The notes under the pieces are model-generated. The model searched no databases, was not told where the DNA came from, and saw only the letters and a program-made list of their open reading frames with translations. 64,000 nucleotides of DNA from assembly GCA_037127255.1 (NCBI GenBank), contig JBANSL010000004.1, positions 34,044,467-34,108,466 on the forward strand, written 5' to 3'. Positions 11,208 through 22,649 of the stretch are shown piece by piece. Every line of letters starts with the position of its first letter. Position 1 is the stretch's first letter. The translations under genes and the position numbers were made by a program. The stretch is from Persicaria tinctoria. Lineage: Eukaryota; Streptophyta; Magnoliopsida; Caryophyllales; Polygonaceae.

Positions 11208-11423
11208 AGTTAAATAGCTCCATTAGCTAAAGGGAAAAAAAGGTCATTTTCATGTGTGAGACCGAGCTTCCTTACCAGGCGACATAAGGATAGGCGGGAA
11301 AGTTTGTTTTGACTTGTAACAAACCGAGACTTCTGTACTCTCTTCCATGGAGGTTTTCTCCACTTTGTTTTCTCATTTCGAGATCAATTTGTTCATTTGA
11401 ATTCCAATTTCATTTTCTCCAAA

Positions 11424-11435
11424 TGGTATCAGAGC
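11424..11435 (+). other. Primer-binding site of element A
   Basis: TGGTATCAGAGC, complementary to the 3' end of initiator tRNA-Met, lies two bases after the left LTR. Confidence 0.9.
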
Positions 11436-11577
11436 TCTAGAGTTCGGATCCAATTTTCTTCGTGCTAGATTTCCACTGTGATTGAGATTTAGGCGATATC
11501 TGCAATCGATTGCAATTTTCGTCAATTATCGCCGTTTAATGCGAGATCTGTGGTGTTTTGCTTTCGATTGAGTTAGT

Positions 11578-12790
11578 ATGGTTGGCAGAGGTGCAACTAA
11601 TCAGCAAGGACATGGATCTGGTGTTGGAGGAGACACCAATGAAAATGGACGAGGTACTTTCGTCACTGTTACTCCACCTACTCCAGGTGCTGGTGCCGGA
11701 CAGGGTTGGAACATTGCTCCAGGCAGTTCAGAGATATGTTCAACGGTATGTCTAGTACACATGTGAATCCATTGTTTCTTTCAAACTCTGATCATCCTGG
11801 CATGGTACTTGTTTCCACTCATTTTAATGGAATGAACTTCATAAGTTGGAGTCGGAGTGTGAAAATGGCCTTAGAAGCCAAAGTCAAGCTAGGATTTATT
11901 ACTGGAAGCTGCGTTAAGCCTTTAGAAGGACGTGAGGAATATGAGAAATGGATGATAGTCGATTAAATGGTGATGTGCTGGTTAATAAACTCTATGACTA
12001 GCGAGGTAGCTGAGAGTTTTATGTATATGGAATCTGCTAAAGAACTGTGGGACGAAATAAAAGAGAGATTTTATTAGTCCAACAATCCCTTAGTATATCA
12101 GTTGCATTGAGATCTGGCTAATCTCAAACAAGAAAACCTGGATGTTGGTGCGTATTTTGGAAAACTTAAGAAGATATGGGATGAATTGCAGTTATTAGAT
12201 GCAATTCCAGGTTGCAATTGTGGGGGTCTGAATCAGTGTGCTTGTGGATTGTTGAAAAAAAATGCTTGAAAGGGAGGAAAAGGTAGAAGTCATGCAGTTT
12301 TTGATGGGATTAAATGATATATATGAAAATCTGAGAAGCAATGTTTTGTCTAAGGATCCAATGCCAGGGATCAACAAAGCATTTAAGATGGCAACTCAGA
12401 TTGAGAAGTCTACGTACAGGTGTGACTGGTGTGAATTAGGGAGATATGAATGCCTTAGTTGTGTCCAAGTTTGCTCAGTTTGAAGTGGAAGCAAATGTTG
12501 TGAACAAGTTCAGAATGAGATTGTCCCACATTGATTAGAATGTGAATCCAAGCCTTGCATATAAGCCGATGGGCTACCCCACCTAATACCAATTGGTTTT
12601 AGGATGGAACCCCACTCGGATTGTGTGCCCCCCACGTCGGATGACCCACTATGATTTAACATGGGACTACAAAAAGGCTAAGTTGGACAAAAAGGGACTA
12701 CAAAAAGGCTAAGTTGGACAGAAAGTGTGATCATTATGGAGAGAGAGGTCATACAAAGGACTACTTCTTCAAATTAATTGGATATCCATA
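11578..12790 (+). pseudogene. Copia A gag, broken
   Basis: Gag polyprotein remnant. A Gly-rich leader beginning at 11578 runs in one frame. The copia gag core (SDHPGMVLVSTHFNGMNF, then a Trp-Ser-Arg-containing helix) continues in another at 11706-11966, and a third frame at 12262-12483 holds the VMQFLMGLNDIYENLRSN segment typical of copia gag. The zinc knuckle at about 12715-12765 has lost two of its three cysteines (Tyr and Phe in their place). A solo LTR-like block (12532-12661) and a 31-bp tandem duplication (12663-12724) interrupt it. Gag would form the cytoplasmic virus-like particle; this copy cannot. Confidence 0.8.
12532..12661 (+). mobile_element. Solo LTR-like insertion (TRIM-like) in gag of A
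   Basis: A 130-bp block runs from TGTCCCACAT to TTAACA. It breaks the gag frame and lacks coding sense. TGTCCCACAT at an LTR start and the CCCCACCTAATACCAATTGG phrase are known to me from short plant LTR (TRIM-type) repeats. No target duplication is evident, so the class is tentative. Confidence 0.45.
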
Positions 12791-12890
12791 ATGATTTAAG
12801 GGGCCCAAAGTGGAAGACATGCCTAAACAATAGAGGAAATTTGCTGCTCATCTAGAGCATGTTGCTCAGGACAGTCCTTTTGATGAGTTT

Positions 12891-15800
12891 GTGAGTGGAA
12901 CTCCTAAACCAGATCAAGCCATGGTAAATGCAGTGCTTCAGAAGGTGCTTAAGCTCATGAAAGGCAAAGCTCCTATGGAGAGTGTTGAGAGTTCTACAAA
13001 CCAGGCAATGGTGCACTTTGCATGTACTCTTAGTGTTTCATTTCTTATTGGTGTTAATAAGGCTCAAAATGATTTGTGGATTGTAGACTCTGGTGCTACA
13101 GACCACATTGCTTTTGATCAATCTATCTTCACAGAAATCATTGTTTTAAATCCTCATATTAGTCTTGGGTTGCCTGATGGCACTTGCATAATTGTTAGGA
13201 AGAGTGAAACTGTGGTTTTGAGAAGTGGTTTGACACTGCAAAATGTGTTATTGGTGCCACAATTTAGACACAATATGATGTTAGTATCAAAGAGTTTATC
13301 TGTGCATAACCTAAGATTCAGTTTTGATAATAGAAACCGCTGGTTACAGGACCCTACAACTGAGAAAGTGATAGCTAGAGGCCTTGAAGATAGAGAATTA
13401 TATGTGATGAAGGCATATGGACGTATGGAAAGTCAAGAATTAAAGCTTATTGATGTCAATAAAGTTTCTTTGAGTTGTAATAATGTGCAGTTGACGCACA
13501 ATAGACTTGGTCATATGTCTTTTTCTAAACTACAACAAATTAAGGATTGTAAGCAAGTTGTTGTAAAGGACATGTCATGTGACACTTGTTCCATGACTAA
13601 GTTTGCAAAATTGAAATTTAACATGAGTGAATCTGTCACTTCTTGTCCTTTCCAGTTGATTCATCTGGATGTGTGGGGGACCTGTAGGGTTCAATCTGGA
13701 TGCGGTGCTAAATATTTCTTAACAATACTTGATGACTACACAAGGACCACTTGGGTCTACTTGATGCAAAATAAATTGCAGGTTATGAGACTGATTACTT
13801 GCTTCTTAGCAATGGTTGAGACACAATTTCAGAGGTCTGTCAAAGGACAAACAATGGTACAATATAATTCACACAGAAAGGATGTGTGGATCTATTTGGT
13901 TTTAAAGGCATTAAACATCAAAGGTCAGCCCTAGGTGCTCATGAAGAAAATGGTAGAGTAGAAAAGAAACACATACATTTGATTGAAACTGCAAGGGCCA
14001 TCAGGGTGCATGCTGGCTTGCTTACTTATTCAATTTTGGGGTGATTGTGTTTTAAGTGCCACACATATTATTAACAAGATGCCCTCTTCTATGTTGAATT
14101 GGAAATCCCTTTTTGAATTGCTGCATAAATTTCCTCCCAGTTATGATCAGTTGAGAGTGGTTGGGTGTTTATGATATGCTCTCCAACCCAATGACCCCAT
14201 AGATAAACTGGGAATCATTGCAAGAAGATGTGTGTTTTTTGGGGTATCCTCCGTGTCAGAAAGCCTTCAAATTGTTTGATTTAGAGAGGAAGTCTGTCAT
14301 TATTAGCAGACATGTTAAGTTTGTAGAAGATGTGTTTCCTTTTAGGCAAGTTGATTCATCTAAGAATCACAAGGTGCCTGATGTGCAATTCTCTAATGAA
14401 GATTTTATTGGTATGTTTGTTAATGTTCATCATCCTTCAGTTTCAGATTCTTCTTTCAGTTCCTACTCCTCCAATCCTATGTCTATGAATGATCAGCACT
14501 CACAGTCAGATGGTGGGTTGGTCAGTGATAGTTCTATATCTTCTTCCCCTCCTCAAGCTCCCAGTTTACCTCTCAGAAGGCACATTAACAGACCAACCAG
14601 ATGGCAAGATTTTGTATGCTCAGGTTTCCCTACCAGGGGTCACACTGAATCTTCAGAGTTTGAGTAATTTTTTGTGTTTACTATGCATTTCACATCTTTC
14701 TTCATAGTACATCAATTCCTTAGCCAATGCTTATGCAATATTTGAACCAAACTCTTACTCTCAAGCCAAAGGGATTCCTAAGTGGGAGCAAGCCATGACA
14801 GCTGAGCTAACTGCCCTCACTAGTAATAGCACTTGGCTTCTCACTCCTCTTCCTCCAGGCAAGAAGGCTATTGGATGCAAGTTGATCTTTAAAATCCAAC
14901 ATAGGCCCGATGGCTCCATTTAAAGGTACAAAGCTAGATTGGTGGGTAAGGGGTATAATCAAGTAAAGGATAAAGATTATAAGCAAACATTTTCACCTGT
15001 TGCTAAACTGTCTACTGTCAGAATTATTTTGGCTCTAGCCGCTTGTAAAAGATGGGTTCTTCATCAATTGGACGTTAACAATGCCTTTCTTCATGGATAT
15101 CTTGATAAGGAAGTTTATATGTCTCCCCCTCCAAGATTGAGTGTTCCTCAGAATCATGTCTGCAGGCTCAAAAGATCTGTGTATGGACTAAAACGGGCTT
15201 GTAGACAATGGAATTAGGAGCTCACACAGTTCATGATTCAGCTGGGCTACAATCAATCTACTCATGATTTTCTTTATTCACTAAGAGGTTGGGCAACAAC
15301 ATGACAATTGCACTAGTATATGTTGATTATATGCTATTATTAGGCAACTCAACATCTGAAATCATAGCTATCAAAGAAGCTTTGCATAAAGCTTTTAGCA
15401 TTAAGGATCTTGGTGTTGTTAGCTACTTTCTTGGAATGGAGATTGCCAGACCATCTTCAGGTATTTTGCTCAACCAAAGGAAATATGTGCTAGAAATTTT
15501 CACTGATGCTCACATGGAAGGGTGCAAGATCCCTTCTTTTCCTATCCAACATTGAGTCAAATTGTCTGCTAATATAGGTGATCCTATTGTTAACTCAGAG
15601 GATTATAGGAGGTTAGTAGGGAGACTATTATATCTTACTCTTACTCGACATGACATCTCATATACAGTTCAACAACACATCCAATTTTCGCAATCTCCCT
15701 TGAAACCACATTGAGATGCTCTTATGTACCTTCTTAGATATCTAAAAGAGTCCTTCAATTTTGCCTTTTCCTATACCTGACACTCTAATATCACTGTCAA

Positions 15801-16147
15801 AGAATATAGTGATGCAGATTGGGGTAATTGCTTGGACATTGGCCGATCTCTTTTTGGCTAATGTGTCTTTCTGGGTTCTGCCTTGGTGTCATGGAAAACT
15901 AAGAAGCATAATGGTTTCTAAATCATCCACAGAGAGTGAATATCGAAGCATGTCAGCTGCAACTAGTGAATTGGTTTGGATTCAAGGGGTTTTGAGTGAT
16001 CTGTGCATCCCATTCCCAGTGACCTTGCCTATTGTCTTGAATTGTGATAACAGGTCTGCTCAGCAACTAGCTATCAATCCCGTGTTTCATGAACGAACTA
16101 AGCATGTTCGAATTGACTCAGACTTCAATAGAGAAATGAATCATTAG
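12891..16147 (+). pseudogene. Copia A pol (protease-integrase-RT-RNase H), broken
   Basis: The order of domains is standard copia. The protease motif LWIVDSGATDHI is at about 13074-13110. The GAG-pre-integrase zinc region (HNRLGHM, then CDTCSMTKF) is at about 13495-13600. The integrase core begins PFQLIHLDVWG at about 13650 and is cut by a frameshift near 13930. Reverse transcriptase lies at 14939-15555 and RNase H (SKSSTESEYRSM) at 15761-16147. The catalytic YVDD box of reverse transcriptase reads YVDY (15319-15330), losing an essential Asp. At least five frame breaks make it non-functional. Confidence 0.85.
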
Positions 16148-16291
16148 GGATTCATTGTCACAGCTCACATCCTAACTACAATGCAAATTGCAGAAATTTT
16201 TAACAAGGCACTTGGAGCTAAGAAACATGACTTTTTATGGTCCAAAGCTTGGTCTAGTCTTGCCTTGCCTAGGTACAGCTTGAGGGGGGTA

Positions 16292-16520
16292 TGTGAGTCA
16301 TATGGTTAGTTAGATAGCTCGGTTAGCTAAAGGGCAAAAAGGTCATTTTCATGTGTGAGACCGAGCTCCCTCACCAGGCTCCATAAAGAGAGGCGGGAAA
16401 GTTTGTTATGGCTTGTAACAAACCGAGACTTCTGTACTCTCTTCAGTGGAGGTTTTCTCCACTTTGTTTTCTCATTTCGACATCAATTTGTTCATTTGAA
16501 TTCCAATTTTGTTTTCTTCA
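16292..16520 (+). repeat. Right LTR of copia A
   Basis: 229-bp LTR bounded by TG and CA, directly preceded by a polypurine tract. It is the undisturbed copy and shows the hAT empty site (GTTAGTTAGATAGCTC). Confidence 0.9.
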
Positions 16521-17175
16521 AATTTGTAGATACAAACCGGTTATTTAAAATGAACTGAACTAAAGATCAATATGTTCTTATTAGTCCTTTTAGGCAAATT
16601 TGTAGATACAAATCAGTCACTGTCTTGTTCACCGTCATCTTCGGGATGAACCTGCAAATAGTAATAAATTCCGATCAAATGAACGAAAATTAATTGTTTC
16701 GATTATCAAATAGGTGGAGGCATATAGAAATGGACGAAATGCATGGAACTAATAAATGATAAAAAACAACAACAATCGAATGCAAATGAAACAAAATGTA
16801 GATGCATATATATATAGTCATCAGCATGGCTGCTTAATTACCTGAAGGTGTTTGTCGACATGGCGAAACCTGAGGGACGGGTGTTCCCTGGTGCAGCTGG
16901 GAGGGAGATGTTCGCGTCGGAAGCTCAATGTTCTAACCTTCAACTCCCCTCTGCTTGTGGTGAGTTCATCCAGTATCTCATTGTCCGATCTTTCCAGTTC
17001 GACTACTCCTTCCTCCCCACTAGATTGTGTACATCCTTGGAAGACAGAGCGCCGAGAGGAGAAACCAGGGACAGCCACTTCCTCATACTCATCCCCATCT
17101 AGCTGAGTTAGGTGATAGTGTTGGAAGAACATTGGCATCACACGGTGTCGTATCACTACTAGAAGGAAGAAGAAC

Positions 17176-17445
17176 TGTTGAAATAGAAGATCTGGCGCCA
17201 TTTGCCAGCTCCTCTCCTCAGAGTTGTTACAAGAAGTTGTTACATTCTCTAACTGTTTTCCAGTTTGTTAATACATGTAGTGCCTATAAATAAGCTTCTC
17301 TCCATTTTGTACAGAACTCAGATTTACACAATACAATTGAATGAGAGAAATGTTCATCTAAACGCTCTCTTCATCTGTGTTCTTCATCTTCAACTCTCAT
17401 TCTCTCTAATTGATCTTGCTCATTGCTGGATTCAATTAGTCTTCA
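17176..17445 (+). repeat. Left LTR of copia B
   Basis: 270 bp and identical base for base to the right LTR. It contains a TATA-like CTATAAATAAG. Confidence 0.95.
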
Positions 17446-17457
17446 TGGTATCAGAGC
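17446..17457 (+). other. Primer-binding site of element B
   Basis: TGGTATCAGAGC immediately abuts the LTR end; complementary to initiator tRNA-Met. Confidence 0.92.
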
Positions 17458-17513
17458 TAGAGACGTGATTCCGATCTTGCGTGTGCGTCCTCTTCAACAA
17501 ATCATTCAATTCA

Positions 17514-18290
17514 ATGTCGTCGTTGCCAGGAGAGAGATCCGGTGAAAGGAGGAGGTCCGATATCATCACCTCAGCAGATCTGCAGAGTCCGATGTTCATA
17601 CATCCATCAGACAACTCAGGATTGGTGTTGTCCACGATCTAGTTGGTCGGAGACAATTATCGTCGATGGAGGAAGTCGATGATGAAGGCTCTGTGTGTCA
17701 AGAACAAGGTTTGGGTGATTGAAGGCTCCATCGCACCAGATGCTGACAATCAGAACCAGTGGAATCGGTGCAACGATATTGTGTGCTCATGGATTCTCAA
17801 CACGGTGTCAAAGGAGATCTACAACTCGATCGACGAATAGGACACAGCTGTTGAGATGTGAAAGGATCTCGAGGAAAGCTATGGCCAGAAGAACGGGCCA
17901 CTCATATACCAAATCAAGAAGCAGATCTCGGCATGTGAACAAGGTACTGCTTCCCTCACTGAGTACTTTACCAAATTGAAAGGTTTCTGGCAACAATTAG
18001 CTTCTGTGTCAACTCCGATAATTTGCAAATGTGGTAAATGTACCTGTAATCTGCAAAAGCAGCAAGAAGATGCTGATCAAGAAGCCAAGCTTATCGTTTT
18101 CTTGATGGGATTGTGTGAAAAATTCGAGTTTGGTAGGCGCCAGATTCTTCTTACTGTTCCATTGCCCAATGTTAGTACAGCTCACTCATTGTTACTTCAA
18201 GATGAATTGAGTTCCAAGGGCAAGAATCTTCTGAATACTGGTGCACCAGATAGGACTGCTCTCATGGCTACTGGTGGTGATGATCGGTTA
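17514..18290 (+). pseudogene. Copia B gag with three in-frame stops
   Basis: One continuous frame starts at ATG 17514 and carries the copia gag pattern: a PMFIHPSDNSG leader, LVGDNYRRWRKSM, WIEGSI-like and DIVCSWILNTV segments, then EAKLIVFLMGLCEKFE. It contains TAG at 17640-17642, TAG at 17838-17840 and TGA at 17859-17861, all at positions where relatives have Gln, Gln and Trp. The frame closes near 18296. The expected CCHC zinc knuckle is absent: the text jumps to the GYPSWHYKSK segment that normally follows it, in another frame, so a small deletion removed the knuckle. Capsid function is lost. Confidence 0.85.
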
Positions 18291-18889
18291 CCCTAGCTGG
18301 CATTACAAGAGCAAGGAGAAGCCTCAAGTGCAGAAAGATCATGAGTCCAAGAAGTCATTCAAAGCAAATATGACTGAAGCTGGGAATTCACCTTCTGAGG
18401 GTGGAAAGGGGCCACAGATGTCAGCTGAGCTGCAACAGATGATGGCCAACTTTATTTCTTTCTTGGGTAACAATAGCTCAGCTAGTCATGAATCTCACCT
18501 TGCAGGTAATCTGTGTTTAAATGCTTCTGTCAGGTCAAAGTTATGGATCATGGATATTGGGGCAACTGATCACATGGCCTATGACATCACCCTCTTTACT
18601 TCTATTTGTCCTGTTTCTAACACCTTTATAAACTTACCTGATGGCACCATTAAGCCTATTACTCACACTGGAACTATCCAATTATCCACTATGACTCTAA
18701 ACAATGCCCTATGCATTCCCAGTTTCAAATTCAACCTCTTGTCCCTTAGCACACTATGCATTGAACAAAATTGCCAAATTATCTTACAATCTGATGCTTG
18801 CTTTGTCCAGGACCGAGCAAAGAGGAAGACAATTGCATATGGTAACCAGCTTGGAGGCCTCTACTACATGGATCCTGATGTCACACCAC
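18290..18889 (+). pseudogene. Copia B protease region, cut by element C
   Basis: This frame carries the retropepsin segment with LWIMDIGATDHM at 18541-18576: the catalytic Asp is kept but the usual Ser/Thr of D-S/T-G is Ile. It is followed by the NLPDGTIKPI and LCIPSFKFNLLSLS stretches of copia proteins. The frame is interrupted at 18889 by the insertion of element C, and homology resumes at 28545. Confidence 0.85.
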
Positions 18890-19196
18890 TGTTGTAAGGA
18901 GTGAATCAAGTATGAAATATAACGAAAATAGATCAAACCAGACTTAGGCCCCATCAAATAAATACAAGACTCCTCCAATGTAGTAAGAGAAAGTCAGGAT
19001 CGAATCCACGAGGAAGCACGTCAGCAGTTCTCAGGTAGCTGTAAATTCTCACAGGCAAGGCAGCAGAAAGACAGAAACACAGAAGCAAGGAAAGAAACAG
19101 AAATAAAAGCAGAAAATAACAAACAAAAGCAATGAACTAAACTAAGACAGAAAAGACAAAGCAAAGCAGAAACGAAAAGCAAGGCAAAGGGTCTCA

Positions 19197-19424
19197 TCGA
19201 TCTCGACAAGAGTCAACTCGAGATCGACCACAGTTATTCGACAACAAAAACTGAAAATCACAGCAGACAAGCAAACCCGGCAAGGGCAACTCGATCTCGA
19301 CAACCTCTACTCGAGATCGACAAGAGCATGCAAAACAGAAACTGAAAATCGACAAGAACAGAAGAAAATCAACTCGACTAAGACGAACCCTACTCGATCT
19401 CGACCACGGCTTACTCGAGATCGA
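19197..19424. repeat. Dyad cluster 1 of the TCGATCTCGA motif
   Basis: Three inverted pairs: 19197/19218, 19291/19311 and 19394/19415 (motif starts), each TCGATCTCGA then TCGAGATCGA with 20-21 bp between starts. Each pair could form a 10-bp stem with a 10-11-base loop, or a two-turn protein-binding dyad. The second LTR carries the same cluster at about 26574-26800 with one motif mutated. Confidence 0.9.
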
Positions 19425-20371
19425 CAAAGGTCTCCTCTATGTCGAGTACAGTAAAAGACAGAAACTTTAAAAGGAAAATTTTCGAACCAAAACTCAGAAT
19501 TTCCGACGAAATAAATTCAATATAAAAAAAGACTTTCAAAGCCAGGGTTTCAACACCACAACGATAACCATGCAAAGTAACACATAAAGGCACAAAAGAT
19601 CATGCTTTCCATCAAATAACTTTCGTCATTAACAAATAGGCATATAGAGGCTTTCGCATAAACCCTAATTGTTACTAACCCTTTTTTCACATAATTAATC
19701 CAAGTTGCATTAAGATCACTTTCGCTTCAATAACACAAACAAGGATCACCTTCAACTGTCGCAAAAGAATCATGCTCATAGAGAAAGAAGATGAATCCCA
19801 CAAAAGATCTGACCTTTATCGCATCGCCTCACATGGCCACCGTTGGGTTCACCCCAGCCCGAGAAGTGGGTGGACTACTCACGCCTCATTGCGATAACAG
19901 AATTTGATGTATAAAAAGAAACTTGCATTAACTATATTCAAAAGCCTTCACAATCCTGGCAATCAACTTTCGCGGAAAGCCAAACCCTAAAAACCTTAGA
20001 ACTCCTAAACTCTATGTGGAACTAACTAATTATCTCTGAAATTGAATGAATGAAAAACCAGCCCCTAGGGCTTTATTTATAGTCTTCTTTCCCTAGCTAA
20101 TCTAGGAAAGAAATATCTGTCTCTATCTAAAATTATATCTAAAACTTTAAAAGATAAATAAATTGTTTTATGGAAATAAATCTAAAAGGAAAAGATAAAA
20201 CTAAATAGTGTAAGTCTTCATGTCTTGATAGATTGCGTCTTCCATAGATAGAACTTGATGGATTTGGATAGAATCTTCCTCCTTCGGCCCCAAGGAATCC
20301 CAAGTCTACTCGGACAGGTCTTCGTCGAGAAGTTTCTGGAATCGGCTCTACTCGACTTCGACCACGGCTTG

Positions 20372-20892
20372 TCGATCTCGACAAGGATGGTTCGTCGACT
20401 GGACTCCTCGGCTAGATCTTGCTCGATGTGCTCGGACTTGGTTCACGGTGCTCGTCGACCTCGACAAAGCCTTGTCGATCTCGAGTAGGATGGCTCTGTC
20501 GACTAGGTCTCCTCGGGTGGCTCTACTCGGCAAGCTCGGATCTGGACTCAGGCGCTCGTCGACCTCGACAAGACGTAGTCGACCTCGAGTAGAGGTGTGT
20601 CTCTCTTGGTCGAGCAACTCTTCCTCGGCAAGGACTCGGACTAGCACGGTGGGTCTTGTCGATCTCGACTAGGGCTTGTCGAGATCGAGTAGGGTTGCTC
20701 GGCGTCCTCGTCCTTGGCTTCTCTCCTTGTCGACTCCGGGTGTGGCATCTGGGCTTCGTCGATCTCGACTAGGGATTGTCGAGATCGAGTTGGGTCCGGA
20801 GCTCGGGTTGGTCTGGCTCTCGATCAGGCTTTGTTGACAAGGCGGTGCTCGGACATGCTCGTCTATGTCGACTAGGGTCAACTCGAGATCGA
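20372..20892. repeat. Dyad cluster 2 of the TCGATCTCGA motif
   Basis: Exact motifs start at 20372, 20475, 20659, 20679, 20759, 20779 and 20883. The pairs 20659/20679 and 20759/20779 are inverted with 20-bp spacing and near-identical loops (CTAGGGCTTG, CTAGGGATTG). Variants TCGACCTCGA and TCGACTTCGA fill the gaps. The second LTR repeats this at about 27745-28270. Confidence 0.9.
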
Positions 20893-21162
20893 GTTACCCT
20901 GACTCTCAGCTTGGTTTTGTATTTCGCTGCTCCTTTGATCTTGGAGTTCTGTAGTGGTTTTCCGAGCTTTTCCGACCTTCTGTAGAATTGCTGTAAAATG
21001 CCTCGATTTCTGCGAATTAAACAAAAACTGGTGTAGATTCCATAATTTGGCAAATAAACTTAAACTACATAGATTCTGTACTATCTAAGCCCAAATGAAT
21101 GCAATGTATACAGAAATCGATATAAAAGTTACTGTAAAACATGGCAGATTCAGCTCACAACA

Positions 21163-22649
21163 AACACCCCATACTTAAGCTTGCTTGTCCTCAAGCAATA
21201 CTTTTATTTGTCATTCAGAGGAAGAATTCAAAAACTCTCAACATCTTAGATTCATTCTTATATGTCCCTGCAATCAATTACCATCCTCGAAAAGGTACTT
21301 GTGTCACAGATTCATGCATGTGCAAATATGTAAAAGCAACATCTACTCATAAAAGGAGGGTTATGCAAAAACAATTCATGTGACAAAGCATTGATAATCA
21401 AGAAGACTTTAATTAAGCTCATGAAGGAGTAGATTGGTAAAATGCTAAAGGTGGGCAATATTTGGCAATGTGGTGCTTATGACCCGGGGAAATGGAGTAT
21501 TTCCAAATTGAATTTCCACATTCCTTCTTCCATTTGATTCATCACCTTTCTTAATGCTTTTCTCAATAATAATGCTTTTACCTCTCTAACCTCAGCACTG
21601 CCTTCTCGCGAGTCGCAAACATGGATGTCATGAATGGCCCCGGATACTTAGTGCTTTGGACTCCTCACAATGTGTCCCATCTCTCCAAACTATTATCTCA
21701 GAGAGCAGGGTCAATCTACCTTTATCTCCTGAGGTGATTGGATTTTCTTTCACTCATTAAATTTTCCATATATTTCAAATAATTTCCTTCCAAACTCCAA
21801 TAATGATAATAATCACAAACATCACATAACATCTCCATAATGTAACATCATTCTCAACATAATCCCCGGATAAGGTAAAGAATGGCAAATATTTAGATCA
21901 TGTGGAGCAATATTTGAAATAAGGCATATTATGGCTTTTTGTGATGCATAAGCATAGGTAAGGCTAGGAATTTAACAATATGAGCATTATATGGAAATAT
22001 AAAGTCCTCCATCATCTTATCATGCAACAAGTCAAAATCAACTTCAAATTTTACCTCTTTTCATGGTTTTCAAGAAATAATGCACCTCATTGTGACTTCC
22101 CTTTACTAGGCAATTTCATGCTATATCTCTAATGAATCTAATTTTGCATCGTCGAGTTCAATATAAGCTTCCATGACATTAATCAAAATTTTCAATGGGG
22201 GTCATTTTTCTCAAATTTTTGGAAATCATGCATAAAAGCACATAAATCAATAATCAATTCCAAAATATCCATGTAGCAATTCAAGAAATAAATTTCAAAT
22301 TTGCACAAATAATGTCAAATATGATCAATATGCATAATGTAAGCCCTTCCCCCACTCCATACTTAAACATTACAGTGTCATCACTGTATAAAAAACTAAG
22401 GTAAGGGTAAAGAAAGAAACTCACAAGACAGGTGTGCAGGGCCTTATAATTTCGACTGGAGCACCTCCTGGCCGAGTATTAATGTAGCTTGGTTCCATCC
22501 ATGGACCTGAAAAGTAGAAGACATATACCCATAATAGCAAACTAAAAGTGTTCAAAACAAAAATAAAAGCAACAAAGTCTCAAATGTCCTAAAAAGTCTA
22601 TGTACATGTTCTAGATTTTATAGTCGCTAGGCCAACTTTCCATTAATGC
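21163..22649 (-). other. Internal non-coding part of element C, two polypurine tracts
   Basis: No coding frame. On the minus strand a polypurine tract with ATGGGGTGTT abuts the 3' LTR, and a second purine-rich run with TATGGAGTGGGGGAAGGG lies at about 22346-22366. A hairpin with arms CTTGCTTG and CAAGCAAT lies at 21180-21199, next to the first tract. Element E has the same arrangement. Confidence 0.6.

Larger units (their letters stand above)
9676..16520 (+). mobile_element. Copia element A, decayed, with nested insertions
   Basis: The right LTR at 16292-16520 (229 bp, TGTGAGTCAT to TTTTCTTCA) matches a left LTR at 9676-11421 once the hAT-type insertion at 9700-11207 is removed. A primer site TGGTATCAGAGC lies at 11424-11435 and a polypurine tract (TTGAGGGGGG) just before 16292. 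Gag, protease, integrase, reverse transcriptase and RNase H follow in copia order, but in several broken frames. No 5-bp target duplication is visible. LTR differences and many stops mark it as older than elements B and F. Confidence 0.9.
18890..21162 (-). repeat. LTR of element C (3' LTR in element orientation)
   Basis: It contains 13 exact copies of TCGATCTCGA or its reverse complement, in two clusters (19197-19424 and 20372-20892), plus variants such as TCGACCTCGA. A minus-strand TATA box (TATAAATA) lies at about 20073-20080 in the phrase GGGCTTTATTTATAGTC. The short frames rich in LVDLD or SRSTR across the clusters are by-products of the repeats. Confidence 0.92.

Noticed and set aside
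20348..20672. Overlapping frames on both strands of the C LTRs rich in LVDLD, STRSR or DLDK
   Set aside because: By-products of the GTCGAC-rich dyad repeats within an LTR.
19197..20892. Regularly spaced repeats in the C LTR resembling a CRISPR array
   Set aside because: Eukaryotic LTR context, irregular long-range spacing, no spacer structure and no cas genes.
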